A stretch of 54,106 nt of DNA from Rhodoferax sp. (GTDB lineage: Bacteria > Pseudomonadota > Gammaproteobacteria > Burkholderiales > Burkholderiaceae_C): the NCBI GenBank assembly GCA_013791765.1, contig VMTC01000117.1, positions 1 to 54,106 on the forward strand. The letters are read 5' to 3'. The notes beneath the pieces were generated by a model. That model did no database searches, was not told where the DNA came from, and was given only the letters and a program-made list of their open reading frames with translations. Shown here in pieces: positions 36,892 to 45,637 of this stretch. Position numbers and translations under genes: made by a program. How positions within the stretch are numbered: position 1 is the stretch's first letter; each line of letters begins with the position of its first letter.

Positions 36892-37118
36892 GTTTCTCCT
36901 CAGACTTTAAACAATGACCCAGCGCCACGGTTGTCAATCAGACCGTCTGCGCATCGCAAAGAGCCTCCCATGCGCTGGCCAGCAGATAAAAGCCGAAGCC
37001 AAGAAAAACCTAGCGGGCAATGTGCAGAGGGCTAAACTGCGGATCACCCTTTTCATCCAGTGACGGCTGCTTCGGGTGATTGATGGACGTCCACGCCAGA
37101 CCGAGCCGCCCCGTTACG
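36892..37118. other. Spacer between copA and the Met-rich lipoprotein gene
   Basis: On the minus strand, ttgacaaccgtggcgctggg lies about 50 bases before copA and could be a -35 element; the matching -10 (tttaaa) is at an overlong spacing of about 20. Such spacing is seen with MerR-type activators, but the dyad here is too weak to claim a CueR site. No gene is seen. Confidence 0.35.
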
Positions 37119-37547
37119 CTACTTGGCCATTGGCATGGCAGCAGACTCCCGATCCATCATCATTTGCATCATCATCTGCATCATCTGCATGCGCTTGGCC
37201 ATCATCTTGTGGTGCGCACCCATGTCGCCAGTCATGCCCGGCATGGCCTTCATGTCGCCCATGCCAGCGCTGGACATATCGCCCATCATTGCCATGCCGT
37301 CCTGCATTGCTTTCATGTGCTCGGCCATCAGCTTGCTGCGCTCTTGCGGCGTCTTGGCGCTGACCATTTTGTCGTGCATGGCCTGCATGCTCTTCATTTG
37401 CGCGTCCATCTTGGCCGTATGGTCCGGGGTCGCCATGCCGTGGGCAGTTGCGGTGCCCATGGGGGTCGTCGGCGCTGTGTTGCAGGCCGCCAGCAAGGCG
37501 GCACTGGTGAGGACAGCGGCCAGTGGAACAAATCGAAAATGGGTCAT
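37119..37547 (-). CDS. Methionine-rich putative lipoprotein (142 aa)
   Basis: A signal peptide with lipobox (AAVLTSAALLAACNT) precedes a mature part unusually rich in Met and His: HDKMVSAKTPQERSKLMAEH, MKAMQDGMAMMGDM, GDMGAHHKMMAKRMQMMQ and MMMQMMMDRE. I count roughly 30 methionines in about 120 residues. AGGAGG precedes the start ATG. No named family is recognised with certainty. The position between copA and cusRS and the Met clusters suggest periplasmic Cu(I)/Ag(I) binding on the inner face of the outer membrane; this is inference. Confidence 0.8.
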   Translation of the reverse strand: MTHFRFVPLAAVLTSAALLAACNTAPTTPMGTATAHGMATPDHTAKMDAQMKSMQAMHDKMVSAKTPQERSKLMAEHMKAMQDGMAMMGDMSSAGMGDMKAMPGMTGDMGAHHKMMAKRMQMMQMMMQMMMDRESAAMPMAK

Positions 37548-37623
37548 GGCAGCCTCCTGGTTAGCTTGATTAACACCGCGAACGGCGAGGGACATTCGAT
37601 ACATGGGCGGCCCTGCAATGGCG

Positions 37624-37824
37624 TCACTTTCCGCCCCGCTTGATGATCCATACCACAAGCACGACAACGACAAGCAGCAAGACCGGCATTCCGATGCCAC
37701 CGTAGCCGCCCATCCACCCAGTGCCCCACATGCTGCCATTCATCATGGTGCCGTTCTGCGCCAACGTGACACCGGTGGTGAACAGGGCCAGTGCACCAAC
37801 TGCCGAAGTAAATAAGGTTTTCAT
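37624..37824 (-). CDS. Small Gly/Met-rich membrane protein (66 aa)
   Basis: The N-terminus is a signal-like segment (FTSAVGALALFTTGVTLAQN). A short Met/Trp/Gly patch (GTMMNGSMWGTGWMGGYGGI) follows, then a strong transmembrane helix (MPVLLLVVVVLVVWIIKRGG). AGGAAAG precedes the ATG. It lies upstream of the Met-rich lipoprotein gene on the same strand and opposite cusR, from which it shares a divergent promoter region containing a CopR-type box. Similar mini-proteins occur in copper loci of related bacteria, but I know no defined function. Confidence 0.75.
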   Translation of the reverse strand: MKTLFTSAVGALALFTTGVTLAQNGTMMNGSMWGTGWMGGYGGIGMPVLLLVVVVLVVWIIKRGGK

Positions 37825-37988
37825 TCGTCTTTCCTGTAAAGCATGGAACGTTCAATTTAAGTTGGCGTCCTGCAGATGTCTGTTCGGTAGCATGCGCAAC
37901 ACGGCGTCAACACAGATGATGGGGGTCTTGTTCAGCGTGTGTTGCCAATGACAGTGTGCAAATCCGTTCCCATCAGCGAGCTGACAGC

Positions 37989-38010
37989 CAGATTACATTC
38001 CTGTTATCTG
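37989..38010. promoter_or_regulatory. CopR/CusR-type palindrome in the cusR divergent region
   Basis: cagattaca-ttcc-tgttatctg is a 22-base inverted repeat with one mismatch. It shares the ATTACA-N4-TGT layout of the box before cusF. It ends 36 bases before the cusR ATG, so it fits autoregulation of cusRS and possibly control of the small membrane protein and lipoprotein genes on the other strand. Confidence 0.65.
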
Positions 38011-38046
38011 GCGCGTGCTGACGCGCAGGCAGCGCAAAATGTCGTC

Positions 38047-38730
38047 ATGAAAATCCTCATCGTCGAAGACGAGCCAAAAACCGGTGACTATCTCAAACAG
38101 GGCTTGGTCGAGTCGGGTTTCGTTGTCGATCTGATACGCAACGGCACCGACGGCCTGCATCACGCGCTCACAGAAGACTACGACCTGGCCATTCTCGACG
38201 TGATGTTGCCTGGCCTGGACGGCTGGGCGATTTTGGCGGGCATCCGCAAAGCTGGCAAGGACACCCCGGTCTTGTTTCTGAGCGCACGCGACCACGTCGA
38301 TGACCGGGTCAAGGGGTTGGAGCTTGGCGCAGACGACTACCTGGTCAAACCCTTTGCTTTTTCCGAATTGCTGGCGCGTGTGCGCACCTTATTGCGCCGC
38401 GGCAGTAAAACGTCGGCAGCAGAGTCCTTGCGCGCCGCCGACCTGGAGCTCGATTTGATGCGCCGCCGTGTCACGCGCGCTGGCAAACGCGTCGATCTCA
38501 CGGCCAAAGAATTTGCCTTGTTGGAGTTGCTGCTGCGCCGCCAGGGCGAGGTTTTGCCGCGTTCCCTGATCGCCTCCCAGGTATGGGACATGAATTTTGA
38601 CAGTGACACCAACGTGATCGAGGTCGCCATGCGGCGCTTGCGCGCCAAGGTGGATGACGAGTTTGAACCCAAGCTCATTCGTACCGTGCGCGGCATGGGC
38701 TATGTGCTGGAGAACCCCAATTGCGCTTGA
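38047..38730 (+). CDS. cusR: Copper/silver response regulator CusR/CopR (OmpR family)
   Basis: This 227-residue regulator has a receiver domain with acidic pocket VEDE and the phosphorylated Asp in [16 protein letters not shown], Thr/Ser in VLFLSARD, and Lys in [11 protein letters not shown] winged-helix DNA-binding domain follows ([20 protein letters not shown], then [20 protein letters not shown]). The ATG at 38047 gives the family start [20 protein letters not shown]. It overlaps cusS by 10 bases. Assignment to copper rests on the neighbouring efflux genes and the palindrome in its promoter. Confidence 0.92.
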   Translation: MKILIVEDEPKTGDYLKQGLVESGFVVDLIRNGTDGLHHALTEDYDLAILDVMLPGLDGWAILAGIRKAGKDTPVLFLSARDHVDDRVKGLELGADDYLVKPFAFSELLARVRTLLRRGSKTSAAESLRAADLELDLMRRRVTRAGKRVDLTAKEFALLELLLRRQGEVLPRSLIASQVWDMNFDSDTNVIEVAMRRLRAKVDDEFEPKLIRTVRGMGYVLENPNCA

Positions 38731-40115
38731 GCGGCAAGACGTCCATCACGCGCCGTTTGACGCTGCTGTTTGTCACAGCCTCATCGGTCGTTTTGCTGGC
38801 ACTGGGCTTCGTCGTCGCTTCCTCGGTGGAGCAGCACTTTGAGCAGCAGGACATGGAGGTTTTGACGGGCAAGATGGAACTGGCCCGGTACGCCTTGCAG
38901 ACCTTCAAGTCGCAGGATGATCTGGCGCAAATTTCACGCGTGATCAGCGATTCCCTGGTCGGGCACCATGGACTTGAATTGATCATTTTTGGCTCTGACC
39001 AGGAGCTGATGTTCGCCACGCCAAAGCCGCATTTTCCTTTTGACCTGATGGCAACTCTGGCCGCCAATAGTCCGTATCGTCCCATGACCTGGGAGTTGGG
39101 GGGGCAAAGCTACCGCGGCATCGCTGCCGAGCTGCCCACCGGCATCAGCGCGCATTCCAAGGTGGTGGTCGCGGTGGCCCTGGACATCGCCCACCACCAG
39201 GCGTTCATGCGTTCTTTTTTGCAGACGCTATGGATATTTGTAGCAGGCGCTGCCGTGCTGACCGGTGTGCTCGGGTGGGTCGCCGCACGGCGCGGCTTGG
39301 CGCCGCTGCGTGCCATGCGTGAGCAGACGCTTGTGGTCACGGCACAGCAATTGAGCCATCGCCTGCCGGTAGAGTCGGTGCCGCTGGAGTTGGCCGAACT
39401 GGCGCAGTCCTTGAATGACATGCTGGCCCGGCTTGAAGAAGCGTTTCTGCGACTGTCAGAATTTTCGTCCGACATCGCGCATGAGTTGCGCACGCCGGTG
39501 AGCAATCTGATGACGCAAACGCAGGTTGCCCTGTCACGAGCGCGCGACGCTGACGAATACCGTGGCATTCTTGAGTCGAACGCTGAAGAGTTCGAGCGCA
39601 TGGCCCGCATGATCGCGGACATGCTGCTGCTGGCCAAGGCTGAAAATGGCTTGGTGGTGCCGACCCGGGAATCAGTCAGTCTATCGGCCGAGGTTCTGGC
39701 ACTATTTGATTATTACGATGCGGTCGCCGAAGAAAAGGGGCTGCGCCTCGCCGTTGAAGGCGACGGCCAGGTGAGCGCCGACCGGCTGATGTTGCGCCGG
39801 GCACTGGGCAACTTGCTGTCCAACGCGGTGCGGCATTCAACCGCCCACACCACGGTGCGCGTTCGTGTCCATGCCGATCAGGACGCAGTCTCGATTGGCA
39901 TGGAAAACACCGGCGACGGCATCGCGCAAGAGCATTTGGAGCGTGTTTTCGACCGCTTCTTCCGGGGCGACTCCTCGCGGCAACGCAGCACTGAAGGCAC
40001 TGGCCTGGGCCTGGCCATTACCAAGTCAATCGTCCTTGCCCACGGTGGCACGATCTCGGTCGCCTGCCTCGATAAAGTGACCACCTTCACGATCAGGCTG
40101 CCGCGCGTGCCCTGA
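38721..40115 (+). CDS. cusS: Heavy-metal sensor histidine kinase CusS
   Basis: This 464-residue inner-membrane kinase has TM1 at residues about 14-34 ([20 protein letters not shown]), a periplasmic sensor of about 130 residues, and TM2 near residues 165-190 ([20 protein letters not shown]). HAMP, the dimerisation helix with His in [18 protein letters not shown], and a catalytic domain ([28 protein letters not shown]) follow. The size and layout match CusS/CopS/PcoS kinases that sense periplasmic Cu/Ag. Translation starts at TTG within the end of cusR, indicating coupling. Confidence 0.92.
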   Translation: MRLSGKTSITRRLTLLFVTASSVVLLALGFVVASSVEQHFEQQDMEVLTGKMELARYALQTFKSQDDLAQISRVISDSLVGHHGLELIIFGSDQELMFATPKPHFPFDLMATLAANSPYRPMTWELGGQSYRGIAAELPTGISAHSKVVVAVALDIAHHQAFMRSFLQTLWIFVAGAAVLTGVLGWVAARRGLAPLRAMREQTLVVTAQQLSHRLPVESVPLELAELAQSLNDMLARLEEAFLRLSEFSSDIAHELRTPVSNLMTQTQVALSRARDADEYRGILESNAEEFERMARMIADMLLLAKAENGLVVPTRESVSLSAEVLALFDYYDAVAEEKGLRLAVEGDGQVSADRLMLRRALGNLLSNAVRHSTAHTTVRVRVHADQDAVSIGMENTGDGIAQEHLERVFDRFFRGDSSRQRSTEGTGLGLAITKSIVLAHGGTISVACLDKVTTFTIRLPRVP

Positions 40116-40279
40116 GATGCATTGCTGACCACTTTGTAATTTGGCCGTCATGTGCCTGTTGGGGGTAATTTTTTATAGTTCACTCATACCGCAACGTAGC
40201 GGTTAAAGCTGGACAAGACGGTACACGATGACGACCGACCTGCCCGGAAAAATTTGACAAACTTTGAAAGGAAATCATC

Positions 40280-40684
40280 ATGAAAACCAAATTCGCCGCC
40301 ACCGCTCTTATTCTCGCCTCCGGCCTGTTCGCTGGCACCTCGTCCTTTGCCGAATCCTCGCTCACCGATGCCGATGACATTTATACGGCAGGCGCGATCC
40401 CAACCCAGCAAGTGCAATCGGGCGTTACGCGGGCGCAAGTCAGTGCCGAATTCGTCGCCGCCCATCGTACCGGTCGCCACGAGATCATTCAGATGAGCCG
40501 GACCGAGGGCCTGCCTGTGCCCGATGCACTCTCGCTCAAGCAAACGCCGTCTCAGGTCACGCGTGCGCAAGTGCAGGCCGAACTCGGACAAGCTGTTTCT
40601 ATCGCCGACCAGGAATTGATCATTAGCGGAAGGGACGGTGGCAAGTGCATCGAGGTGCATCCCGAAATGCACCCGGCCGGTTGA
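40280..40684 (+). CDS. DUF4148 periplasmic protein
   Basis: This 134-residue secreted protein has a signal peptide MKTKFAATALILASGLFAGT ending SFAES. Two similar segments, SGVTRAQVSAEFVAAHRTGR and SQVTRAQVQAELGQAVSIAD, follow the DUF4148 pattern (V-T-R-A-Q-V-x-A-E-L), a family common in Burkholderiales with no known function. AAAGGAAA precedes the ATG, and a TATAGT -10-like sequence lies about 100 bases upstream. A strong terminator follows. It is next to cusRS, so copper-responsive expression is possible but unproven. Confidence 0.85.
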   Translation: MKTKFAATALILASGLFAGTSSFAESSLTDADDIYTAGAIPTQQVQSGVTRAQVSAEFVAAHRTGRHEIIQMSRTEGLPVPDALSLKQTPSQVTRAQVQAELGQAVSIADQELIISGRDGGKCIEVHPEMHPAG

Positions 40685-40729
40685 TGGTGTACTGAGAGCC
40701 TGGAGCGGCTTGTTGCCGCCTTCCCCGCA

Positions 40730-40757
40730 ATCCCGCCCTCATGGCGGGATTTTTTTT
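40730..40757 (+). terminator. Rho-independent terminator after the DUF4148 gene
   Basis: ATCCCGCC, a 5-base loop CTCAT, GGCGGGAT, then a run of eight T. It is a perfect 8-bp GC-rich stem with a T-tract, 46 bases after the stop codon. This is the clearest intrinsic terminator in the window. Confidence 0.92.
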
Positions 40758-40984
40758 GCGCCCCGGAAACAACGCGTATTGCCGGTTCACCGGCTTCTTG
40801 ATCGGTAAGGCGTATTTTGCATCCGCCGTTGCTAATGCGCCCAGTGTTGGCGACTCAAAAATGACATTGATGTTGCCGATAGGTGCTTCAACCGCATCAG
40901 GCCAAGTGTGACTCCAAAGATCAGCCTCAGAACCCACGCTAATCCGCAGTTGCCGGCCTGATTGCCCAAGAATTTGCGCCCCAT

Positions 40985-41100
40985 CATCGACCGAAAAACC
41001 GCCACCACAAATTGCAAATGCGTGTTCAGGCTGGAGCCAAAGCGGTGGCTCTGACGGCGATGGCGCGTCGCAACTGCTGCTGTAGCGGCAGTAAAGGGCA
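40985..41100 (-). pseudogene. IS91-family transposase scrap (tentative)
   Basis: On the minus strand RHRRQSHRFGSSLNTHLQF resembles the IS91/ISCR transposase segment (RFGS-x-LN followed by a histidine motif like HFH). The sequence decays directly after it, and no ends or other domains are visible. It adjoins the hemerythrin-GGDEF relic. Identification rests on about 12 residues. Confidence 0.45.
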
Positions 41101-41123
41101 GTTTAATGCGGATGTCTGACACC

Positions 41124-41482
41124 CGCAATTTCAGTCTATTAAGCCCGACAACTACCTGTCCAATTGGCTGGCCCATCACATTCTGGGCTCGGACCAGCTG
41201 ATGGCCAAGCTGCTATCGGCCTCCAAGACGGGCACCTGCGCACAGGATGTCTACCACGCTTACCAGCACAGCCGGGACCCGGCCACGGCCACCTTGCTTC
41301 ACGCGACGCTGGTACTGGAGCGCGAATGGCGAGGGAGCATCAGCATTGGCGTTGCCGTTGCCGTTGCCGCGCGCAACGACGCCATGAAGGCTGGCGAGCA
41401 ACTATTGAAAGAGGCCGACGAAGGCGTGTATATTGCCAAGCGCCGGGGCCGCAACTGCGTGGCCACTACCCAACCCTCCTGA
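41124..41482 (+). pseudogene. Hemerythrin-GGDEF protein remnant
   Basis: Starting just after an in-frame TGA, the frame reads SIKPDNYLSNWLAHHILGSD, a C-terminal hemerythrin helix with the HxxxD iron ligands. After a short link it jumps to SISIGVAVAVAARNDAMKAG, EQLLKEADEGVYIAKRRGRN, which is the end of a GGDEF domain. The GGDEF core with its active site is missing, so it cannot make c-di-GMP. No good start exists at the left edge. The stop (TGA 41480-41482) overlaps the ATG of the next gene, so an ancestral coupling with the binding-protein gene is likely. Confidence 0.7.
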
Positions 41483-42654
41483 TGCGTATGTTTATGTTGT
41501 TCCCCCTCCTGCGTCGCGCCGCCCGGGCAAAGTTGGGCCTGCCTTGCTTATTCGCCATTGCCAGCCTGGTGAGTGGCTGTGCGCCGCCGGAGCCGATCCG
41601 GCTGGGCTTTCTCGGCGGCATCTCCGGGCGCGTGGCCGATCTTGGTGTGGGCGGGCGCAACGGTGCAGCGCTGGCCATCGACCTGCGCAACCAAGCTGGC
41701 GGCATCAATGGCCGCAAGGTCGTGCTGATCGTCGAGGATGACCAGCAGAACCCCGAGGTGGCCAAGCAAGCCGTGACCCGATTGATCACGCAAAAGGTGG
41801 CGGCGATCATTGGCCCGATGACCAGCGCCATGGCGGTGGCCACCGTGCCGCTGGTCAATGAAGCCAAGCTGCTGATGCTGAGCCCAACCGTCACAACGAC
41901 CGCCCTCAGTGGCCTGGACGACTACTTCCTGCGCATTATTGAGCCCACCACGGCTTACGCCAGAAAGGCCGCGCTCTACCACTTCAACAATCAGGGCAGC
42001 CGCCGCATCGCCGCCGCCTATGACCAGCGCAATCTGGCCTATACCGAAAGCTGGTTGACGGACTACCGCCGGGTCTTTGAAACCGCCGGCGGCGCGGTGC
42101 TCAAGACGGTGGCCTTCAGCTCGAACGAGACGACCCAGTTCGGGGAATTGGCGGATCGCCTGCTGGAGGTGCAGCCTGACAGTGTGCTGATTGTGGCCAA
42201 TTCGGTCGACACCGCCTTGCTCGCGCAGCAGCTGCGCAAACGCAGCGCCAGCGTGCACATCAACACCTCCGAGTGGGCCGCCACCGAGCGTCTGATTGAG
42301 CTGGGCGGCAAGGCGGTCGAAGGGATGGTGATCGCGCAGTTCATCGACCGCGACAGTACGCAACCGGCCTACCTGGCCTTTCACAAGGCTTACCTGGCGC
42401 GTTTCGGGCAGGAGCCGGGGTTTGCCGGCCTGAGCGCCTTCGACGCGACCAATGTCGTGCTCGACGCCTTGCTGGGCCAGAAGGAGGGGCAGTCGCTCAA
42501 GCATTTGATCTTGACGCGCAGGGAGTTCGCGGGCGCGCAGGCGCCGATTCGGTTCGACGCGAACGGCGATGCCACGCGCGAGGTGTACCAGACGATCATT
42601 CGCAACGGCGCCTTCGTGCGCCTGCGCTGCAACACCACCGCCAGCTGCGAGTAG
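41482..42654 (+). CDS. ABC-type amino-acid-like substrate-binding lipoprotein
   Basis: This 390-residue periplasmic binding protein is of the LivK/Peripla_BP_6 type. The signal FAIASLVSGCAPPEP has a lipobox with Cys at residue 33. Family motifs are IRLGFLGGISGRVADLGVGG, DLRNQAGGINGRKVVLIVED and IGPMTSAMAVATVPLVNEAK. No permease or ATPase genes are nearby. It is followed 7 bases later by a membrane c-di-GMP enzyme with a periplasmic Cache domain, so it may present a ligand to that sensor rather than to a transporter. The ATG overlaps the stop of the upstream relic. The ligand is unknown. Confidence 0.87.
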   Translation: MRMFMLFPLLRRAARAKLGLPCLFAIASLVSGCAPPEPIRLGFLGGISGRVADLGVGGRNGAALAIDLRNQAGGINGRKVVLIVEDDQQNPEVAKQAVTRLITQKVAAIIGPMTSAMAVATVPLVNEAKLLMLSPTVTTTALSGLDDYFLRIIEPTTAYARKAALYHFNNQGSRRIAAAYDQRNLAYTESWLTDYRRVFETAGGAVLKTVAFSSNETTQFGELADRLLEVQPDSVLIVANSVDTALLAQQLRKRSASVHINTSEWAATERLIELGGKAVEGMVIAQFIDRDSTQPAYLAFHKAYLARFGQEPGFAGLSAFDATNVVLDALLGQKEGQSLKHLILTRREFAGAQAPIRFDANGDATREVYQTIIRNGAFVRLRCNTTASCE

Positions 42655-42661
42655 CCAATCC

Positions 42662-45436
42662 ATGCCGCGCTCCCTGCGATCCCAGCTCTGGCTTGAACTC
42701 TCCACGCTGATCGCCCTGGCGGTGCTGGCCGTCATCGCAACCCTGCTCGGCGTGCTGCTACCGCGTCTCAATGCCGACGTGGTCGCCGAAAACCGCCGAC
42801 TCGGCGTGGCGACTGCAGCGCATATTGAGAGCTTTCTCACCAATTTCTCGACTGAAATCGATCAGCTGGCCGAGGACATCGCAGCGAAGCCGGCACTCCC
42901 TGCCAGCCAGCGGCAGAGGATGCTTGACACGCTTGCCAACGCACACGTCAATCTTGATGCGCTTTACCTCGTCAATGCCAGCGACCAGGTCACGGCAGTG
43001 GGCTTGCCGACGGCTCAGCGCGCCACACGAGACAACCTGATCGGCGTCGACTTCTCCGGGCGCGGGTTCGTGACGCAAGCCCGCCGCGAGCGGCGCATCG
43101 TCTGGTCCGATACCTATTTGTCGTCGCGGGGCCAAATCGTGGTGGGGGTCGCGCTGCCGCTGCCGACGCCCGCCGAGGCCTTGGCGCCGGTCCCCGGCGT
43201 ACTGGTGGGTGAGCTCAACCTGGCTCAAGTATCACGCTTCGCCGCCGAACTGGCCAAATCCAACGAACTGCTGCCAATCATCGTCGACCAGCGCGGCAAT
43301 ATCGTCGGCCACCCAGACGCGCAGCGCGCGCTGCACCAGGACAACATCAGCTACCTGCCCCTGTTGCACGGCGCTGTGGCGAGCCGACCGCAGACCGACC
43401 GCTTCACGCTCGACGGTATCGACTACATCGGCAACGCGACCCCCATCAAAGGGCCGGGCTGGACCGCCCTGGTAGCGCAACCGAGCGAGCAAGCCTTCGC
43501 CACGGTCCGCTCAACCTTGCTGGCGTTGGCCGCAGGCAGCGTGCTGGCGCTGCTGTTGGCCGTGATCATGGCGATCATCGGCAGTCGCCGCATGATGCGC
43601 CGGGTCACGCAGTTCAGTGAGCAGATGCACGCCATTGCCAACGGCGACTTTCGCGCCACCATTCCCCGCTCGAATATCGAAGAGATTGAAAGCCTGGCGC
43701 GCAGCATGCGCGAAATGGCCAATGCGGTGCTGGAACGCGAAGCCCGCCTGCAACTGGCCGCCAGCGTCTTTACCCATGCCCGCGAAGGCATCACCATTAC
43801 CGATGCCGCAGGCACCATCGTGGAGGTCAACGACACCTTCTCGCTCATCACCGGTTACAGCCGCGAAGAAGTGTTGGGGCAAAACTCGCGCCTGCTGCAG
43901 TCGGGCCGGCAAGGGCCGGACTTCTATGCGGCGATGTGGAAAGACCTTGCCGGCAAAGGCCACTGGTATGGCGAAGTCTGGAACCGGCGCAAGAACGGCG
44001 AGCTGTACGCCGAAATGCTCACCGTCAGCGCAGTGCGCGATGGCGCTGGCAAGACCCAGAACTACGTGGCGCTGTTCTCTGACATCACCTCGGTCAAGCA
44101 GCACCAGAGCCAGTTGGAGCACATTGCCCATTACGACACGCTGACCGGTCTGCCCAACCGCTTGCTGCTGGCCGACCGGTTGCATCAGGCCATACTGCAA
44201 AGCCAGCGCCATAGCCGCTCGCTGGCGGTGGTATTTCTCGATCTGGACCACTTCAAGGCCGTCAACGATGCCCATGGCCACAACATCGGCGATGAGTTGC
44301 TGGTCGCCCTGGCGCTGCGCATGAAAGCCGCCCTGCGCGACGAGGACACGCTGGCGCGGCTGGGTGGTGATGAATTTGTGGCGGTGCTGGTCGACCTGGC
44401 GCAGCCCCAAGATTGCGAACCGGTGCTGGCGCGCCTGTTGCAGGCCGCCAGTGACCCGATCACGGCACACGAACAAGTGCTGCAGATTTCAGCCAGCATC
44501 GGGGTGACGCTCTACCCGCAGGATGGTGGCGACGCGGACCTGCTGCTGCGCCACGCCGATCAGGCGATGTATGCGGCCAAGCAGTCCGGGCGCAATCGCT
44601 ATCATTTATTTGATGTGGTCCAGGATGCTGCGATGCAGACCCAGCACGAAAGCCTGGAGCAGATTCGCCGCGCGCTCGAGCGGGAGGAGTTTGTGCTTTT
44701 CTACCAGCCCAAGGTCAATATGAAAACCCAGACGGTGATCGGCGCCGAAGCCTTGATTCGCTGGCAGCACCCCGAGCGCGGCCTGCTGGCGCCGGCCTGC
44801 TTCTTACCCGTCATCGAAGGCCATCCGATCAGCGTGGCGATGGGTGAATGGGTGATCAACGCGGCACTGACCCAGATGTCTAAATGGTATGCGACGGGCC
44901 TGAATTTGCCGGTGAGCGTCAACCTGGGCGCCCATCAACTGCAGCAAGATGACTTCGTGTCGCGCCTGACGATCTTGCTCGGTGCCCACCCGGATGTGCC
45001 GCGACAATGCGTGGAGCTCGAAGTGCTGGAAACCAGCGCGCTGGAAGACATGGCGAAAGTGTCGCGCGTGATGCAATCGTGCCGTGAAATAGGGGTGCGC
45101 TTTGCCTTGGACGACTTTGGCACCGGCTATTCCTCGCTGACCTACCTCAAGCGCCTGCCGGCGCAGGTGCTCAAGATTGACCAGAGTTTTGTGCGGGACA
45201 TGCTCGTTGACGCGGATGACCTGGCCATCGTGACCGGCATCATCGGCCTGGCCCGCGCCTTTGACCGCGAGGTGATTGCCGAAGGGGTGGAAACACCGGC
45301 CCATGGGCAACTGCTGCTGTCGCTGGGCTGCGAGTTGGCGCAAGGCTACGGCATTGCCCGCCCGATGTCGGCGCTGGCACTGGCGGCGTGGGTGGCCAGC
45401 TGGCAAGCGCAGCAGCCGTGGTGCACACCGGCGTAG
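42662..45436 (+). CDS. Cache-HAMP-PAS-GGDEF-EAL c-di-GMP enzyme
   Basis: This 924-residue protein has TM1 at about 10-35, a periplasmic double-Cache-like sensor (about 40-285, with DNLIGVDFSGRGFVTQARRE), TM2 (about 288-310) and HAMP. The PAS is at about 370-490 (IVEVNDTFSLITGYSREEVL). The GGDEF domain has LARLGGDEFVAVL, with RDED five residues earlier as an I-site. The EAL domain shows IGAEALIRWQHP, SVNLGAHQL, LDDFGTGYSSLTYLKRLP and IAEGVET. Both active sites look intact, so it could make and break c-di-GMP. It is coupled to a substrate-binding protein gene. Confidence 0.93.
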   Translation: MPRSLRSQLWLELSTLIALAVLAVIATLLGVLLPRLNADVVAENRRLGVATAAHIESFLTNFSTEIDQLAEDIAAKPALPASQRQRMLDTLANAHVNLDALYLVNASDQVTAVGLPTAQRATRDNLIGVDFSGRGFVTQARRERRIVWSDTYLSSRGQIVVGVALPLPTPAEALAPVPGVLVGELNLAQVSRFAAELAKSNELLPIIVDQRGNIVGHPDAQRALHQDNISYLPLLHGAVASRPQTDRFTLDGIDYIGNATPIKGPGWTALVAQPSEQAFATVRSTLLALAAGSVLALLLAVIMAIIGSRRMMRRVTQFSEQMHAIANGDFRATIPRSNIEEIESLARSMREMANAVLEREARLQLAASVFTHAREGITITDAAGTIVEVNDTFSLITGYSREEVLGQNSRLLQSGRQGPDFYAAMWKDLAGKGHWYGEVWNRRKNGELYAEMLTVSAVRDGAGKTQNYVALFSDITSVKQHQSQLEHIAHYDTLTGLPNRLLLADRLHQAILQSQRHSRSLAVVFLDLDHFKAVNDAHGHNIGDELLVALALRMKAALRDEDTLARLGGDEFVAVLVDLAQPQDCEPVLARLLQAASDPITAHEQVLQISASIGVTLYPQDGGDADLLLRHADQAMYAAKQSGRNRYHLFDVVQDAAMQTQHESLEQIRRALEREEFVLFYQPKVNMKTQTVIGAEALIRWQHPERGLLAPACFLPVIEGHPISVAMGEWVINAALTQMSKWYATGLNLPVSVNLGAHQLQQDDFVSRLTILLGAHPDVPRQCVELEVLETSALEDMAKVSRVMQSCREIGVRFALDDFGTGYSSLTYLKRLPAQVLKIDQSFVRDMLVDADDLAIVTGIIGLARAFDREVIAEGVETPAHGQLLLSLGCELAQGYGIARPMSALALAAWVASWQAQQPWCTPA

Positions 45437-45439
45437 CAG

Positions 45440-45570
45440 TTACAAAATCTGGTCCAGCGCGGCGGCCAGTTTCGAGGCGGTGCGGTCCATGTTGTAGCAC
45501 TTTGTCAGGCCGAACAGGCCAACCGGAAGATGCATGAACTTGGCCGGCTTACCGGCTTCTTGATAAGTCG
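45440..45570 (-). pseudogene. Unidentified coding tail (about 43 codons)
   Basis: The minus strand reads ATYQEAGKPAKFMHLPVGLF then GLTKCYNMDRTASKLAAALD and QIL before a TAA. The composition and codon use look like real protein, but there is no start codon or further sequence upstream. The 20-odd bases at its left end (ccggcttcttgat) resemble those at about 40785-40800 on the other side of the c-di-GMP block. I do not recognise the family. Confidence 0.35.
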
Positions 45571-45637
45571 CAATCGCCCGGCGCCTGCAACTGCGAGGAT
45601 AGGCCCATGCCCATGCCAGTGGTACTCAGGAACACCC

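Noticed and set aside
36892-36960. CueR-type promoter before copA
   Set aside because: A TTGACA and a TTTAAA can be paired only with about 20-base spacing and the central dyad is too poor to claim.
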